Counted from the first letter of the stretch, positions 1 through 8,732 are shown. The stretch: 64,000 nt of DNA from Actinomycetes bacterium (GCA_021791195.1 JAJYXB010000004.1:124001-188000); one strand, 5' to 3'. Translations and numbers: made by a program. The notes: generated by a model not told the origin, from the letters alone.

Positions 1-353
1 TTGAAGAGTCCGGCCATGAGCGGATTGACCTCGACGACACCCTGCGACAGGGCTCGCGCCGTCAGCAGCGAATCCATCACGTTGAAGATGACCAGTGCCG
101 CGGCCATCAGCAGCGGCGTGGCCGCCGTGCTCCGGCGGGGGGCAGCGGTGACGGTCCCCCTGCCCGCACCGGCGCCGGCAAGGCGCAGCGAGTAGGGTAC
201 CCAGGCGTTCAGATGGCGCCGTTCGGCCGCGTTGCGCAGATAGCTGGCAGCCTGCCGGCGGCGGTCTGGCATCAGCAAGCCGCAGTGCTCGCACGTGGAG
301 TCGCAGGCGAACCTCGCCTGTTTGTTTCCGGTACATACCAGCGCTGCAGCCAC
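1..353 (-). CDS. DUF5658-like membrane protein, 3' end off the window
   Basis: Read on the minus strand from a GTG at 353 that has GAGGAG five bases upstream (359-364). The visible 117 codons have an N-terminal Cys cluster (CDSTCEHCG, pattern C-x3-C-x2-C, zinc-ribbon-like), a basic linker, then a membrane segment with the motif NVMDSLLTARALSQG followed by EVNPLM. The pattern of N-x2-D, T-x3-L and E-x-NP-L/M is that of DUF5658, a small integral membrane family of unknown function. The gene continues past base 1, so only its first part is visible. It is divergent from the ROK kinase. The family call rests on one motif block. Confidence 0.65.
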   Translation of the reverse strand, partial: MAAALVCTGNKQARFACDSTCEHCGLLMPDRRRQAASYLRNAAERRHLNAWVPYSLRLAGAGAGRGTVTAAPRRSTAATPLLMAAALVIFNVMDSLLTARALSQGVVEVNPLMAGLF

Positions 354-386
354 ACACACTCCTCAGCTAAAAAACACGTTGTTACT

Positions 387-416
387 TTGTACCACCGTCG
401 GCGTTAAGTTTATATA
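387..416 (+). promoter_or_regulatory. Candidate promoter for the ROK kinase
   Basis: TTGTAC at 387-392, an 18-base spacer and TATATA at 411-416 resemble a housekeeping promoter reading toward the kinase. The -10 hexamer overlaps the left arm of the inverted repeat at 414-430, as expected for a repressor-blocked promoter. Confidence 0.4.
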
Positions 417-430
417 CCCTGTGGGGGTAT
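414..430. promoter_or_regulatory. CsoR-type operator
   Basis: ATACCC-TGTGG-GGGTAT is an inverted repeat with 6-base arms and a 5-base centre. It has the same arms and spacing as the known copper-responsive CsoR operator of Bacillus subtilis copZA. It overlaps a putative -10 box. No csoR, copA or copZ gene is in the window; the nearest downstream gene is a ROK sugar kinase, so the regulated target is unclear. Confidence 0.5.
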
Positions 431-485
431 TATTTGGCCCGCCCGCATTGAAAAGGAGCCGTCATTCTATTAAACTCGCTGCGGT

Positions 486-1457
486 TTGGCATCCACGGCT
501 TCCACCTCAAAAAAACTGGTCATCGCGGTCGATCTGGGCGGTACCAAAACCGCCGCCGGCCTGGTTAACGAGCGCCTCGAGGTGCTCGACTCCATCGAGA
601 CAAAAACGGTCACCTCCAGCCAGCAGGCCCTGCTGGACAGCATCGTGGCGGCGGTACGCAAGCTGATGCAGCGCGCTCCCGCCCCGGTCGCCGGCGTCGG
701 CTTCGGCATCCCCTCGATGATCGACCAGGTCCATGGCCGCGTCGTCATGTCCGTCAACGTGCCGCTGGCCGACTTTGATTTTGTGTCCTGCATGAAAGCG
801 GAGCTGAAGCTGCCGGTCTTCATCGACAACGATGCCAACCTGGCGGCGCTTGCCGAGGTCCGCGCCGGCGCCGCCCGCGGTGTCCGCGAGGCGCTGATGA
901 TCACCATCGGCACCGGCATCGGCGGCGGCGTCATCATCGGCGGCGAGGTCTACCGCGGCTCCACCGGCAGCGCCGCCGAGCTGGGACATATCGTCATCGA
1001 TGTCAATGGCCCGCCGTGCCAGGGGAATTGTCCCAATAACGGCTGTTTCGAGACGATGGCTTCGGGCACGGCGCTGAAGCGCTACGCCGGAGAGGCTGCC
1101 CGCGAAAAACCGCAGTCGGCGCTGGGAAAGGCAGCGACCCGCGGCGCGACGCTCGACGGCGCCCTGGTGTCGCAGCTTGCCGCCAAAGGGGACGCAGACG
1201 CCCGCGCCGTGCTCGACAGGATCGGTTTCTACGTCGGCGCCGGCATCACCGGCCTGATTAATGTTTTCAATCCGGAGGTCTTCGTGCTCGGTGGCGGCAT
1301 CATGCAGGCCGGAGACGCGATCCTGCGGCCCGCTATCGATTATCTCCACGCGCGGGGACTGAAGCCCAACCGCGACCTGGTCAGGGTCGTTCCGGCCAGC
1401 TTCGGCCCCGAGGCAGGCATGCTGGGGGCCGCCTGCATGGTCCTGGAGAACACTTAA
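486..1457 (+). CDS. ROK-family glucokinase
   Basis: A 323-residue cytoplasmic sugar kinase of the ROK family, probably ATP:glucose 6-phosphotransferase. The N-terminal phosphate-binding loop is D16-LGGTK, the catalytic aspartate lies in DNDAN (D116), and a glycine-rich loop follows at 141-149. The zinc site has H168 and three cysteines (C178, C182, C187), a slightly longer spacing than the usual CxCGxxGC. The start is TTG at 486, because a TAA in the same frame at 471-473 prevents extension. The only good Shine-Dalgarno, AAGGAG at 453-458, is 27 bases away, which is unusually far. The DUF362 gene follows 14 bases downstream. Glucose specificity is inferred from family membership; other hexoses or N-acyl hexosamines are possible. 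Confidence 0.85.
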   Translation: MASTASTSKKLVIAVDLGGTKTAAGLVNERLEVLDSIETKTVTSSQQALLDSIVAAVRKLMQRAPAPVAGVGFGIPSMIDQVHGRVVMSVNVPLADFDFVSCMKAELKLPVFIDNDANLAALAEVRAGAARGVREALMITIGTGIGGGVIIGGEVYRGSTGSAAELGHIVIDVNGPPCQGNCPNNGCFETMASGTALKRYAGEAAREKPQSALGKAATRGATLDGALVSQLAAKGDADARAVLDRIGFYVGAGITGLINVFNPEVFVLGGGIMQAGDAILRPAIDYLHARGLKPNRDLVRVVPASFGPEAGMLGAACMVLENT

Positions 1458-1471
1458 AGAGAGGTCATATT

Positions 1472-2650
1472 ATGTCAAAAGTTTATTTTATATCAAGTCG
1501 AGCCGACAGCCGCGACCGCAGCCTCGACAAGTACAGGCGGCTGCTGAAAACCCTGGATCTGGGCCAGGTGGTTGACCAGGGCGACCTGGTGGCGATCAAG
1601 ACCAGTTTCGGTGAGCATGGCAATTTCACTTATTTGCGGCCGCAGTATGTGCGTGTGGTCGTCGACGAGGTGAAGCGGCTCGGCGGCCGGCCTTTCCTCA
1701 CGGACGCCAACACGCTTTACGCTGGCGGCCGCCACAATTCCCGCGACCACCTGATCACGGCGATGGAGAACGGCTTCGGCTATGAGGTCACCGGGGCCCC
1801 CATCGTCATTGCCGATGGCCTGGTCGGCCGCGACTACCGGTTGGTGCCGGTCCAGGGCGTCCATTTCCAGGAGGTCAAGGTGGCTTCAGTGCCGCTGGAC
1901 GCCGACGCCCTCATCTCGCTGGCGCACTTCAAGGGCCATATGGTCTGCGGCTTCGGCGGCACGATCAAGAACCTGGGGATGGGCTTCGGCGCCCGCCCCG
2001 GCAAGCAGATGATGCATTCGGATGTCCACCCCGAGGTCAACGCCGGGCAGTGCGACGGCTGCGCCCGCTGCCGCAAGTGGTGTCCTGAGGGCGCCATCAC
2101 CATGGTGGAAGCTTCCGAGGCGGCCGGCGGCGGCAGGGGCCGCAAGGTGGCGCTGATCGATGACGCCGCCTGCATCGGCTGCGGCGAGTGTGTCGCCACC
2201 TGCGTCACCGGCGCCATCGGCATCGTCTGGAAGTCCGACCCCGGCATCGTCCAGGAGAAGACGGCCGAGTACATGGCCGGCGTCCTCAGCGAGAAGGCGG
2301 GCAAATTCGCCGCCATCGACTACATCCTCAGCGTCACGCCCGACTGCGACTGCCTCGGCTGGAGCGACAACGCCATCGTCCCCGACATCGGCATCGCCGC
2401 CTCGACCGACCCGGTGGCGCTGGACAGCGCCGCCCTCGACCTGGTGAACGCCGCCATGGGCATCGCCGGCAGCGCCCTGCCGGAAGCCGAGCTGGGCGCC
2501 ACCGACAAGTTCGGCGCCATCCATCACGGCATCGACCCCACCGCCCAGCTGGTCCACGCGGAGAAGCTGGGACTGGGCAGCCGCGCCTATGAACTGGTGA
2601 ATCTTGACAAAAGTGATTCTAAGAGGCATAAAAAGAGTAATGATGAATGA
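1472..2650 (+). CDS. DUF362 protein with two [4Fe-4S] ferredoxin motifs
   Basis: A 392-residue soluble protein. The DUF362 region occupies about residues 5-190 and 250-350, with GTIKNLGMG near 163-171. A bacterial ferredoxin insert carries two cluster motifs: C194-x2-C197-x2-C200-x3-C204P and C234-x2-C237-x2-C240-x3-C244. The family is common in anaerobes and its biochemical role is not established; an electron-transfer function is inferred from the clusters. The ATG at 1472 follows GAGAGG. It sits 14 bases after the ROK kinase and 48 bases before a separate small ferredoxin, so these genes probably share a transcript and an electron-transfer task. Confidence 0.88.
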   Translation: MSKVYFISSRADSRDRSLDKYRRLLKTLDLGQVVDQGDLVAIKTSFGEHGNFTYLRPQYVRVVVDEVKRLGGRPFLTDANTLYAGGRHNSRDHLITAMENGFGYEVTGAPIVIADGLVGRDYRLVPVQGVHFQEVKVASVPLDADALISLAHFKGHMVCGFGGTIKNLGMGFGARPGKQMMHSDVHPEVNAGQCDGCARCRKWCPEGAITMVEASEAAGGGRGRKVALIDDAACIGCGECVATCVTGAIGIVWKSDPGIVQEKTAEYMAGVLSEKAGKFAAIDYILSVTPDCDCLGWSDNAIVPDIGIAASTDPVALDSAALDLVNAAMGIAGSALPEAELGATDKFGAIHHGIDPTAQLVHAEKLGLGSRAYELVNLDKSDSKRHKKSNDE

Positions 2651-2698
2651 GAAGCGCGTCACCGGACGCGTCGCAACAATCACGGAGGAGGTAACCGG

Positions 2699-2869
2699 AT
2701 GGCCTTTGAAATCACCGATGAATGTCTCGCCTGCGGCGTCTGCATGGACGAATGCCCGGTCGAGGCTATATCCGAAGGCGAAGACATTTTTGTCATCAAC
2801 GCGAACGAGTGCACCGACTGCGGTTCGTGCAGCGAGGTCTGCCCGAACGAAGCCATCGTCGAGGGCTGA
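2699..2869 (+). CDS. Small 2[4Fe-4S] ferredoxin
   Basis: A 56-residue clostridial-type ferredoxin. Two cluster motifs are complete: C9-x2-C12-x2-C15-x3-C19P and C38-x2-C41-x2-C44-x3-C48P, which normally ligate two low-potential [4Fe-4S] clusters in the cytoplasm. The ATG at 2699 has a very strong ribosome site, GGAGGAGG at 2683-2690. It follows the DUF362 iron-sulfur protein by 48 bases and ends about 60 bases before a strong intrinsic terminator, so it is probably the last gene of the ROK kinase-DUF362-ferredoxin unit. Its redox partner is not visible; the DUF362 protein is the obvious candidate. Confidence 0.93.
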   Translation: MAFEITDECLACGVCMDECPVEAISEGEDIFVINANECTDCGSCSEVCPNEAIVEG

Positions 2870-2930
2870 GTGGCCGGCGGCCCCCATGCCGTCAGCACGG
2901 GCCGCAAGCCTCGTATTTTCGCCATATCCG

Positions 2931-2961
2931 GAGCAGGGCGCGCGCCCTGCTCTTTTTCTTT
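2931..2961 (+). terminator. Rho-independent terminator after the ferredoxin gene
   Basis: A 22-base perfect inverted repeat (GAGCAGGGCGC and its complement) at 2931-2952 is followed directly by TTTTTCTTT. It ends the ferredoxin transcript and lies just before the rsmI start at 2975. Confidence 0.85.
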
Positions 2962-2974
2962 AGCCGGCGGAGCG

Positions 2975-3826
2975 ATGCTATCGGTCTGCCCCACTCCGAT
3001 CGGCAATCTGGGCGACATCACCCTGCGGGTGCTCGATACCCTGAAGGCGGCCGATCTGATCGCGGCCGAGGACACCCGCCGCACCCGCCAGCTGCTGACC
3101 CACTTCGGCATCAGCAAGCCGCTGGTCAGCTTCTTCGAGCACAATGAACTGAAGCGGCTGCCTGACTTGCTGGAGCGGCTGCATCGTGGTGAAAAGATCG
3201 CGCTGGTGTCGGACGCCGGCATGCCGGCGATCTGCGATCCGGGCTACAGACTGGTGCGGGCGGCGCTGGACGCTGGCCTGCCGGTCGAAGTGCTGCCCGG
3301 GCCTTCGGCGATCGAGACCGCCCTGGTGGCCTCCGGTTTCACCACCGACACATTCATGTTCGCCGGTTATCTGCCGCGGAAGAAGGGTGATCTGCGGAAA
3401 GCATTGGCGCGGATCGCCGCCGAGCCGGCCACCTGCGTGGCTTTCGAATCCCCGCACCGGCTGCGGGCGACGCTGGCCGCCGCGGCCGACACGCTCGGTG
3501 AGCGCCCGGTCGCCATCTGCCGGGAACTGACCAAGCGGTTTGAGGAGATCTCCCGCGGCAGCGCCCGCGAGCTGGCCACCAGCCTGCCGGAGAAAGTGAA
3601 GGGCGAGATCGTGCTGGTGTTCGCCGGCATGGCGGATGCAGCCGCGCCTGAGACCGCGGCTTCAGCCATGCCGGACCCGGCCGTCCTCGAACAGGCCCTG
3701 GAGACGATGCTCGCCGGCGGCCTCTCCGCCCGCCGGGCGGCGGACGTCATCGCTGCCCTCACGGGCATGCCCCGCAACCGGACGTATCAGGCCGCGCTGG
3801 ATGTAAAAAAGAAAACTTCGCCCTAA
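2975..3826 (+). CDS. rsmI: 16S rRNA 2'-O-ribose C1402 methyltransferase
   Basis: A 283-residue SAM-dependent methyltransferase of the tetrapyrrole-methylase fold that modifies C1402 of 16S rRNA in the decoding centre. Family motifs are PTPIGNLGDIT near the N terminus, the AAEDTRRT motif, SDAGMPAICDPG in the middle and FESPHR further on. The ATG at 2975 is chosen because it begins at the conserved N terminus and follows GGCGGAG; the open frame extends to 2870 but that stretch holds the upstream terminator. The length matches the family (about 280). The C-terminal 40 residues (Ala-rich, ending in a basic tail) are typical of actinobacterial forms. Confidence 0.95.
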   Translation: MLSVCPTPIGNLGDITLRVLDTLKAADLIAAEDTRRTRQLLTHFGISKPLVSFFEHNELKRLPDLLERLHRGEKIALVSDAGMPAICDPGYRLVRAALDAGLPVEVLPGPSAIETALVASGFTTDTFMFAGYLPRKKGDLRKALARIAAEPATCVAFESPHRLRATLAAAADTLGERPVAICRELTKRFEEISRGSARELATSLPEKVKGEIVLVFAGMADAAAPETAASAMPDPAVLEQALETMLAGGLSARRAADVIAALTGMPRNRTYQAALDVKKKTSP

Positions 3827-3829
3827 CTG

Positions 3830-3858
3830 CCGGCGCCCGGAGACCGGCGCGGCGCCGG
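3830..3858. terminator. Possible hairpin between convergent genes
   Basis: CCGGCGCC at 3830-3837 pairs perfectly with GGCGCCGG at 3851-3858 across a 13-base loop. It lies between the ends of rsmI and the convergent methyltransferase gene. No U-tract follows on either strand, so termination is only suggested by position. Confidence 0.35.
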
Positions 3859-3864
3859 GAGCGA

Positions 3865-4557
3865 TCATTCTTCCCCTTTGCGCCCCGTCAAAATCTCGAA
3901 AAATCCCTTGCCCACGATCCGCCGCCGCCGCTGGCCGAACCCGGCCTGTCCGATCTCATGGAAGAGCCCATCATGCCACATGTCGGGCAGAGTGTCAGTC
4001 TCGCCCAGCCGGACCACGCTCATCCCCAGCCTGGTGATCGGTGTATCGGGCGGCCGCATGTCGGCAATCACGATCCTGCCGCCGGGACGGAGCATCCGGT
4101 GCATCTCCGCCAGCACGTTGGTGCGCCCCTGCCGGTTGAGCTCGTGGATCGCCAGCGACGCGGTGGCGCAGTCGAAGCCGGCATCGCCAAAAGGCAGGTC
4201 TTCAGCGTTGGCCTGGATGAATTCAAGCTGCGGCGGCCACAGCCCCTGGGCTTCCGCCTTGCGCCGGGCGACGCCGAGCATCCGCTCCGAGATGTCGACG
4301 CCCGTCACCCGTCCGCCGGGACCGGCGCACCCGGCCAGCAGTTGCGCCAGCGTGCCGGTGCCGCAGGCCACGTCCAGCACCGCCTGCCCCGGGCTCACAT
4401 CCGCGGCCTCAACGATGCCGCAGCGGAACATGATCTCGCCGCCCACCCACTTGAACGCCTGCCGCACGCCGAAATCGTAGAAGCGGGCCACCCTGCCGAA
4501 CTCTTCGCGGTAGTAGCCCGAGAGCTGCCGCCCTTCCCGATTCTGCTTTTCCGCCAC
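3865..4557 (-). CDS. Class I SAM-dependent methyltransferase (UbiE/COQ5-like)
   Basis: A 230-residue cytoplasmic methyltransferase. Motif I is VLDVACGTGTLAQLL near residue 62, followed by VTGVDISERML (the acidic residue that binds the ribose of SAM) and a motif II region around FDCATASLAIHEL. This arrangement fits the Methyltransf_11/UbiE group acting on quinones, lipids or small molecules; the substrate cannot be read from the sequence. The start is GTG at 4557 with GGGGGGAG just upstream on the minus strand. It is convergent with rsmI and divergent from the radical SAM gene, so it is probably monocistronic. Confidence 0.75.
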   Translation of the reverse strand: MAEKQNREGRQLSGYYREEFGRVARFYDFGVRQAFKWVGGEIMFRCGIVEAADVSPGQAVLDVACGTGTLAQLLAGCAGPGGRVTGVDISERMLGVARRKAEAQGLWPPQLEFIQANAEDLPFGDAGFDCATASLAIHELNRQGRTNVLAEMHRMLRPGGRIVIADMRPPDTPITRLGMSVVRLGETDTLPDMWHDGLFHEIGQAGFGQRRRRIVGKGFFEILTGRKGEE

Positions 4558-4805
4558 GTCTCCCCCCTCATTTTGCCTGCTTGGCCCGGGGAGGCAAAAA
4601 GACCGGATGTCTTCCGCCCATGCTTACTTTCTTTTCCCGGGGAATCGATTCAAAACCAGCCGACGCCCGGGCCATGGTAATCCCATCTTGCCACCGGCTA
4701 GCAGAAAAAACTCCGAATGCAGTATGATTGATGCGTACCTCGCATTCAACAGGATCGTGAAAACGCATCCATACGGTTTCCAGGAGTTGTTTTAAAACGA
4801 AAGTC

Positions 4806-6293
4806 TTGATGATATATCCGGAATATCCAGAAACTTTCTGGAGCTTTAAGAAAGCACTCCCGTTTACGGGACGCAAGGCCGTCTTCCCGCCGCTGGGCCT
4901 CCTGACGGTGGCAAGCATGCTCCCGGAAAACTGGGAGAAAAAGCTCGTCGATCTGAACGTGTCAAAGTTAAAGGACAGTCACATCGAATGGGCTGATATC
5001 GTCATGATCTCGGCCATGCTGGTGCAGGAGGAGTCAGCCAAAAAGATGATCAGCCTCGCGAATGCAGCGGGAAAGACCGTGATCGCCGGCGGGCCACTCT
5101 TTACCAATCAGGAGGAAGAAACACCCGGCGTGGACCACTTTGTCCTCGGGGAGGCGGAGGTGACCTTGCCGCTTTTCCTGGACGATTTTGCCCAGGGAAA
5201 AGCCGGGCACCGCTATGAGCAAAATGGCGTTTGGCCGTCGCTGGAACTGACGCCACTGCCGGACTGGTCGCTGATCGATTTCAATTACTACACGACCATG
5301 GCCATCCAGAACTCGAGGGGCTGCCCGCACAAGTGCGAGTTTTGCGACATCCGTATCATGCTCGGGCAGAAGCCGCGGCTGAAAAGCAGTGAAAAGCTCG
5401 TGAAGGAGCTTGAAAATCTGTATGAGGCAGGATGGCGGGGCACGATCTTCATCGTGGATGATAATTTCATCGGCAACATTCCGAAAATCAAGGCAACCTT
5501 GCCACTGATCGTCAGCTGGCAGAGCGCCCGTGGCTATCCGTTCAAGTTCATGACCGAAGCCGATATCCGTCTCGCGGAGCATCCGGAACTGATGGCGCTC
5601 ATGTCATCGGCGAACTTTTACAAGGTTTTTATCGGCATCGAATCGCCGTCAGAGGAAAGCCTGAAGGAATGTGCCAAGCTCCAGAATGTGAAGATCAATC
5701 CGCTCAAGGCTGTCCAGACGATCATGAGTTACGGCCTGGGCGTGATGATCGGTGTGATTGTTGGCTTTGACGCGGACGCTGAGCGAACGGATATCTTCGC
5801 AGATCATGTCCGTTACATACAGGAACTGGGGACTCCCGCGGCGATGGTCGGCCTGCTCGCGGTGCTGCCAAAGACCGATCTGGAGGAGCGGCTCAGGCGG
5901 GAAGGCAGGCTGCTTGAACGGTCGCGAGGTGAAAACGCGGGTCAGCTTACCTTTGTTCCCAGGATCCCGGCGGAAAAACTGATCGCCGGGTATCACCGGG
6001 TGCTGACCGACATCTATTCCCCAAAGATCTACTACAAGCGGGTAGAAGCATTCCTGAAGTATTACCGGCCGACTGTCAGGAAAAGCGCGGGGCGCCATAA
6101 TCTGCGCGACATCAGGGCATTCATCATCAGCATCTACAAGATCGGCCTCTTTTCCAGGAATGCCTATCGTTACTGGCACCTGTTGATAAAAGTGCTGATT
6201 ACCAAGCCGAAAGCTTTTTCAGAGACCGTCGAGTTGATTATCTGGGGATTTCATTTCCAGGAAGTGACACAACGGATTGTCCGCGAAGGTTAG
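4806..6293 (+). CDS. B12-binding radical SAM protein, DUF4070 family
   Basis: A protein of about 495 residues. The N-terminal part (about 1-140) is a cobalamin-binding Rossmann-like domain without the classical DxHxxG histidine loop. The radical SAM core has the cluster motif CPHKCEFC at about 173-180, followed by IVDDNFIGN and FIGIESP; the C-terminal region matches DUF4070. Relatives include HpnP-type hopanoid methylases and many uncharacterised methyltransferases; the substrate is unknown. The start is uncertain: TTG 4806 and ATG 4809 have poor ribosome sites, while an in-frame ACG at 4797 sits 10 bases after AGGAG (4782-4786) and would restore the usual N terminus MKVLMIYPEYP-like reading. 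The next gene begins two bases after its stop. Confidence 0.82.
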   Translation: MMIYPEYPETFWSFKKALPFTGRKAVFPPLGLLTVASMLPENWEKKLVDLNVSKLKDSHIEWADIVMISAMLVQEESAKKMISLANAAGKTVIAGGPLFTNQEEETPGVDHFVLGEAEVTLPLFLDDFAQGKAGHRYEQNGVWPSLELTPLPDWSLIDFNYYTTMAIQNSRGCPHKCEFCDIRIMLGQKPRLKSSEKLVKELENLYEAGWRGTIFIVDDNFIGNIPKIKATLPLIVSWQSARGYPFKFMTEADIRLAEHPELMALMSSANFYKVFIGIESPSEESLKECAKLQNVKINPLKAVQTIMSYGLGVMIGVIVGFDADAERTDIFADHVRYIQELGTPAAMVGLLAVLPKTDLEERLRREGRLLERSRGENAGQLTFVPRIPAEKLIAGYHRVLTDIYSPKIYYKRVEAFLKYYRPTVRKSAGRHNLRDIRAFIISIYKIGLFSRNAYRYWHLLIKVLITKPKAFSETVELIIWGFHFQEVTQRIVREG

Positions 6294-6294
6294 C

Positions 6295-7674
6295 TTGCCA
6301 CCAGCCGGGTCAAAACGCCTGACCGAAATAATCCCTTTTCGCGGACTGCGCTACAACCAACAGCTCGTGCCGGATCTGTCAGCGGTCGTCTCCCCTCCCT
6401 ACGACATCATCGGTCCGCGGGCGCAGCTTCATTTCCACGAAAAGCACCCGGACAACGCCATCCATCTCGATTTCGGCCTGGCCTTTCCCGGCGACGGTGA
6501 CAGCGAGAACCGCTACACGCGCGCCGCGGCTCTGCTTCAGCAGTGGCTGGCCGGGGATATCCTGCGGCCCGAGCCCCGGCCGGCGATCTACTTCCTGCGC
6601 GAGGAGTACCAGACGCCCGGCGGCGCGCAAGCGGTACGTGAAGGATTCATCTGCGCCGTGCGGCTGGCCGATTTTTCCGAAGGCAGGATCCTGCCGCACG
6701 AACAGACCGCCCCGGGACCCAAAGAGGACCGCTTGCGCCTGATCGAGGCCACCGAGGCCAACCTGAGCCCCATCTTCCTGCTCTACTCCGATCCGGAGAA
6801 CGCGGTCGCCCGTCAGGCGGCAGAATCCGGCGGCACGCCGGCGCTTTCCCTGACCGATGAGGCCGGGACACGCCATACGCTCTGGGTGCTGGACGAGCCG
6901 GAGGAAGCCGAAGCGCTCAGCGACGCGCTCTCCCGGGGTACGCTGCTGATCGCCGACGGCCACCACCGCTACGAGACGATGCTGGCCTACCGCGACCAGC
7001 GCCGCGCCGCCGAAGCCGGCAGCGACCGGTCAGGCAGCGAACATCCGGGCGGCAGCCGGCCATACGACTTCACCATGGCCTACCTTGCCAACATGGACAG
7101 CGACAGCCGCTCGGTGCTGCCGATCCACCGGTTCGTCTCCCGCCTGAGCGCGGCGACTGTCGGCGGCGTGGCGGAGCTGCTGGGCGAACATTTCGAGGTC
7201 CTGGATGTCCCCGGCGCGGGGCAGGCGAGGCAGCAGCAGATGATTGAGATGATGGCCGCGCACGGCCGCGAGCGCAACGCTTTTGGCATGTACCTGCCTG
7301 CCAGCGATGATTTCCGCGTGCTGGCGGCGCGCCGGCCCCGGCCACTGCTGGCGGCGGACGACGATCCCCATTCAGCGGCCTATCGTTCGCTGGATGTGAC
7401 CGTGCTGGACCGGATCATCCTTGCCGGCGCCCTGGGCATCCGTCCTGGAGGGGCCAACGCGGACGCCCGCATCCGCTTCGTGGAGCGCACCGAGGCCGCT
7501 TTCCGCCAGATCGACGCAGGCGAAGCCGGCGCTCAGATAGCCATCTTTGTCAACCCCACCAGCATGGAAGAGATCAGGGACGTGGCCGAAGCCGGCGAGA
7601 AGATGCCGCGCAAATCCACCTACTTCTACCCCAAGCCGCTCACCGGCCTGGTGTTCAGAAGCCTGAAATTCTAG
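6295..7674 (+). CDS. DUF1015 family protein
   Basis: A 459-residue soluble protein of the DUF1015 family, whose function is not established. Recognisable blocks are the N-terminal IIPFRGLRYN, the AVVSPPYDII segment near residue 30, ILPHEQT with GPKEDRL, and the signature IADGHHRYETMLAYR in the middle. The TTG at 6295 is preferred because GAAGG lies five bases upstream; the frame is open to another TTG at 6277 inside the radical SAM gene. The start two bases after the previous stop implies translational coupling. The histidine-rich signature suggests a metal or nucleotide site, but this is inference. Confidence 0.85.
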   Translation: MPPAGSKRLTEIIPFRGLRYNQQLVPDLSAVVSPPYDIIGPRAQLHFHEKHPDNAIHLDFGLAFPGDGDSENRYTRAAALLQQWLAGDILRPEPRPAIYFLREEYQTPGGAQAVREGFICAVRLADFSEGRILPHEQTAPGPKEDRLRLIEATEANLSPIFLLYSDPENAVARQAAESGGTPALSLTDEAGTRHTLWVLDEPEEAEALSDALSRGTLLIADGHHRYETMLAYRDQRRAAEAGSDRSGSEHPGGSRPYDFTMAYLANMDSDSRSVLPIHRFVSRLSAATVGGVAELLGEHFEVLDVPGAGQARQQQMIEMMAAHGRERNAFGMYLPASDDFRVLAARRPRPLLAADDDPHSAAYRSLDVTVLDRIILAGALGIRPGGANADARIRFVERTEAAFRQIDAGEAGAQIAIFVNPTSMEEIRDVAEAGEKMPRKSTYFYPKPLTGLVFRSLKF

Positions 7675-7712
7675 ACGGTCCGCGATGCCCTGAACGGAGG
7701 ATTTATCCCGGT

Positions 7713-8642
7713 TCATTTGTGCCCGGGATGCTCGTGCTCCTCGTGCGGCTCGATGCGGCAGGCAGGCTCGGCATGAACCAGCGCATCCGTCACCTGCGGT
7801 ATCTCCCGCTTGATCTGCTCCGCGACCTCATGCGAGATCTCGTGCGCGGGCCCCAGGCCGGTGCTCTCGTCCAGCTCGATGCAGACGTCCAGCAGGATCT
7901 TGCTGCCCGCCTGGCGCGCCCGCAGCGTGTGAAAGTTGATGATCTCGGGATGTGCCCGCACCACCTGCGCCACCCGGTCGATCATCGCCTGATCGGGGCT
8001 CTTGTCCATCAGGATGGCGGCAGTCCGCACGCCCGAGCGCACCGCGGTGCCACCGATGACAATGGCGACGGCGATGGCGGCGATCGGGTCGGCGATCTTC
8101 AGCCCCAGCGCCGCCAGAGTCAGCCCGATGACCACCGCCACCGCTCCCCACATGTCAGAGACGAAGTGCAGCGCGTCCGCCTCCAGCGCCACGCTGCCGC
8201 CGGCATGATGCGCGGTTTTATGCAGATAGCGGCTGATCCAGAAATCGAGCACGATGGAGACAGCCATCACCGCCAGCGCGTACCAGGTGACATTGATGGA
8301 AAAACCGGTGACCATCCTTTTGACAGCTTCATAGAATATGACAGCACAGGTAGCACCCAGCATCAGCATCTGCAGGCCGCTGCTCATGTTCTCGAATTTC
8401 TCGTGGCCGAAGGCATGGCTGGGATCGGCCGGCCGCTCCGCCCAGTGGATCCCCAAAAAGGCGAGCACGCTGGCGACCAGGTCCAGCAGCGAATGGGCCG
8501 CCTCGGCGAGGATGCCGATGCTGCCGGTAAGGACGCCGATAACTACCTTCAGCGTGATCAGGAAAAGATTGACAAGCACGGAAACCAGCGCCGCCCCCAG
8601 CTTGGCGCTGCGATCCTCGTGCCCGTGGGCATGCGCGTTCAT
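7713..8642 (-). CDS. Cation diffusion facilitator (CDF) metal exporter
   Basis: A 309-residue inner-membrane proton-coupled divalent-metal exporter. Six membrane segments lie at about residues 15-220. The metal-binding residues of the family are visible as HSLLDLVAS in TM2 and HFVSDMWG in TM5, with HAFGHEKFE in the loop between. The C-terminal cytoplasmic domain (about 220-300) has the ferredoxin-like dimer fold and ends in a His-rich tail (EPHEEHEHPGHK), with another His-rich stretch (HAHGH) at the N terminus. The HxxxD pair points to Zn or Co rather than Mn. It is convergent with the DUF1015 gene 38 bases away. Confidence 0.93.
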   Translation of the reverse strand: MNAHAHGHEDRSAKLGAALVSVLVNLFLITLKVVIGVLTGSIGILAEAAHSLLDLVASVLAFLGIHWAERPADPSHAFGHEKFENMSSGLQMLMLGATCAVIFYEAVKRMVTGFSINVTWYALAVMAVSIVLDFWISRYLHKTAHHAGGSVALEADALHFVSDMWGAVAVVIGLTLAALGLKIADPIAAIAVAIVIGGTAVRSGVRTAAILMDKSPDQAMIDRVAQVVRAHPEIINFHTLRARQAGSKILLDVCIELDESTGLGPAHEISHEVAEQIKREIPQVTDALVHAEPACRIEPHEEHEHPGHK

Positions 8643-8732
8643 TTGGCCCTCTGGCTCAGATTCATGGAGAATATTGCTTGTCTATCGGCAGTTCAAACCA
8701 CGCCGTCAAGCGCCGGCGCGATGGCGCGATGC

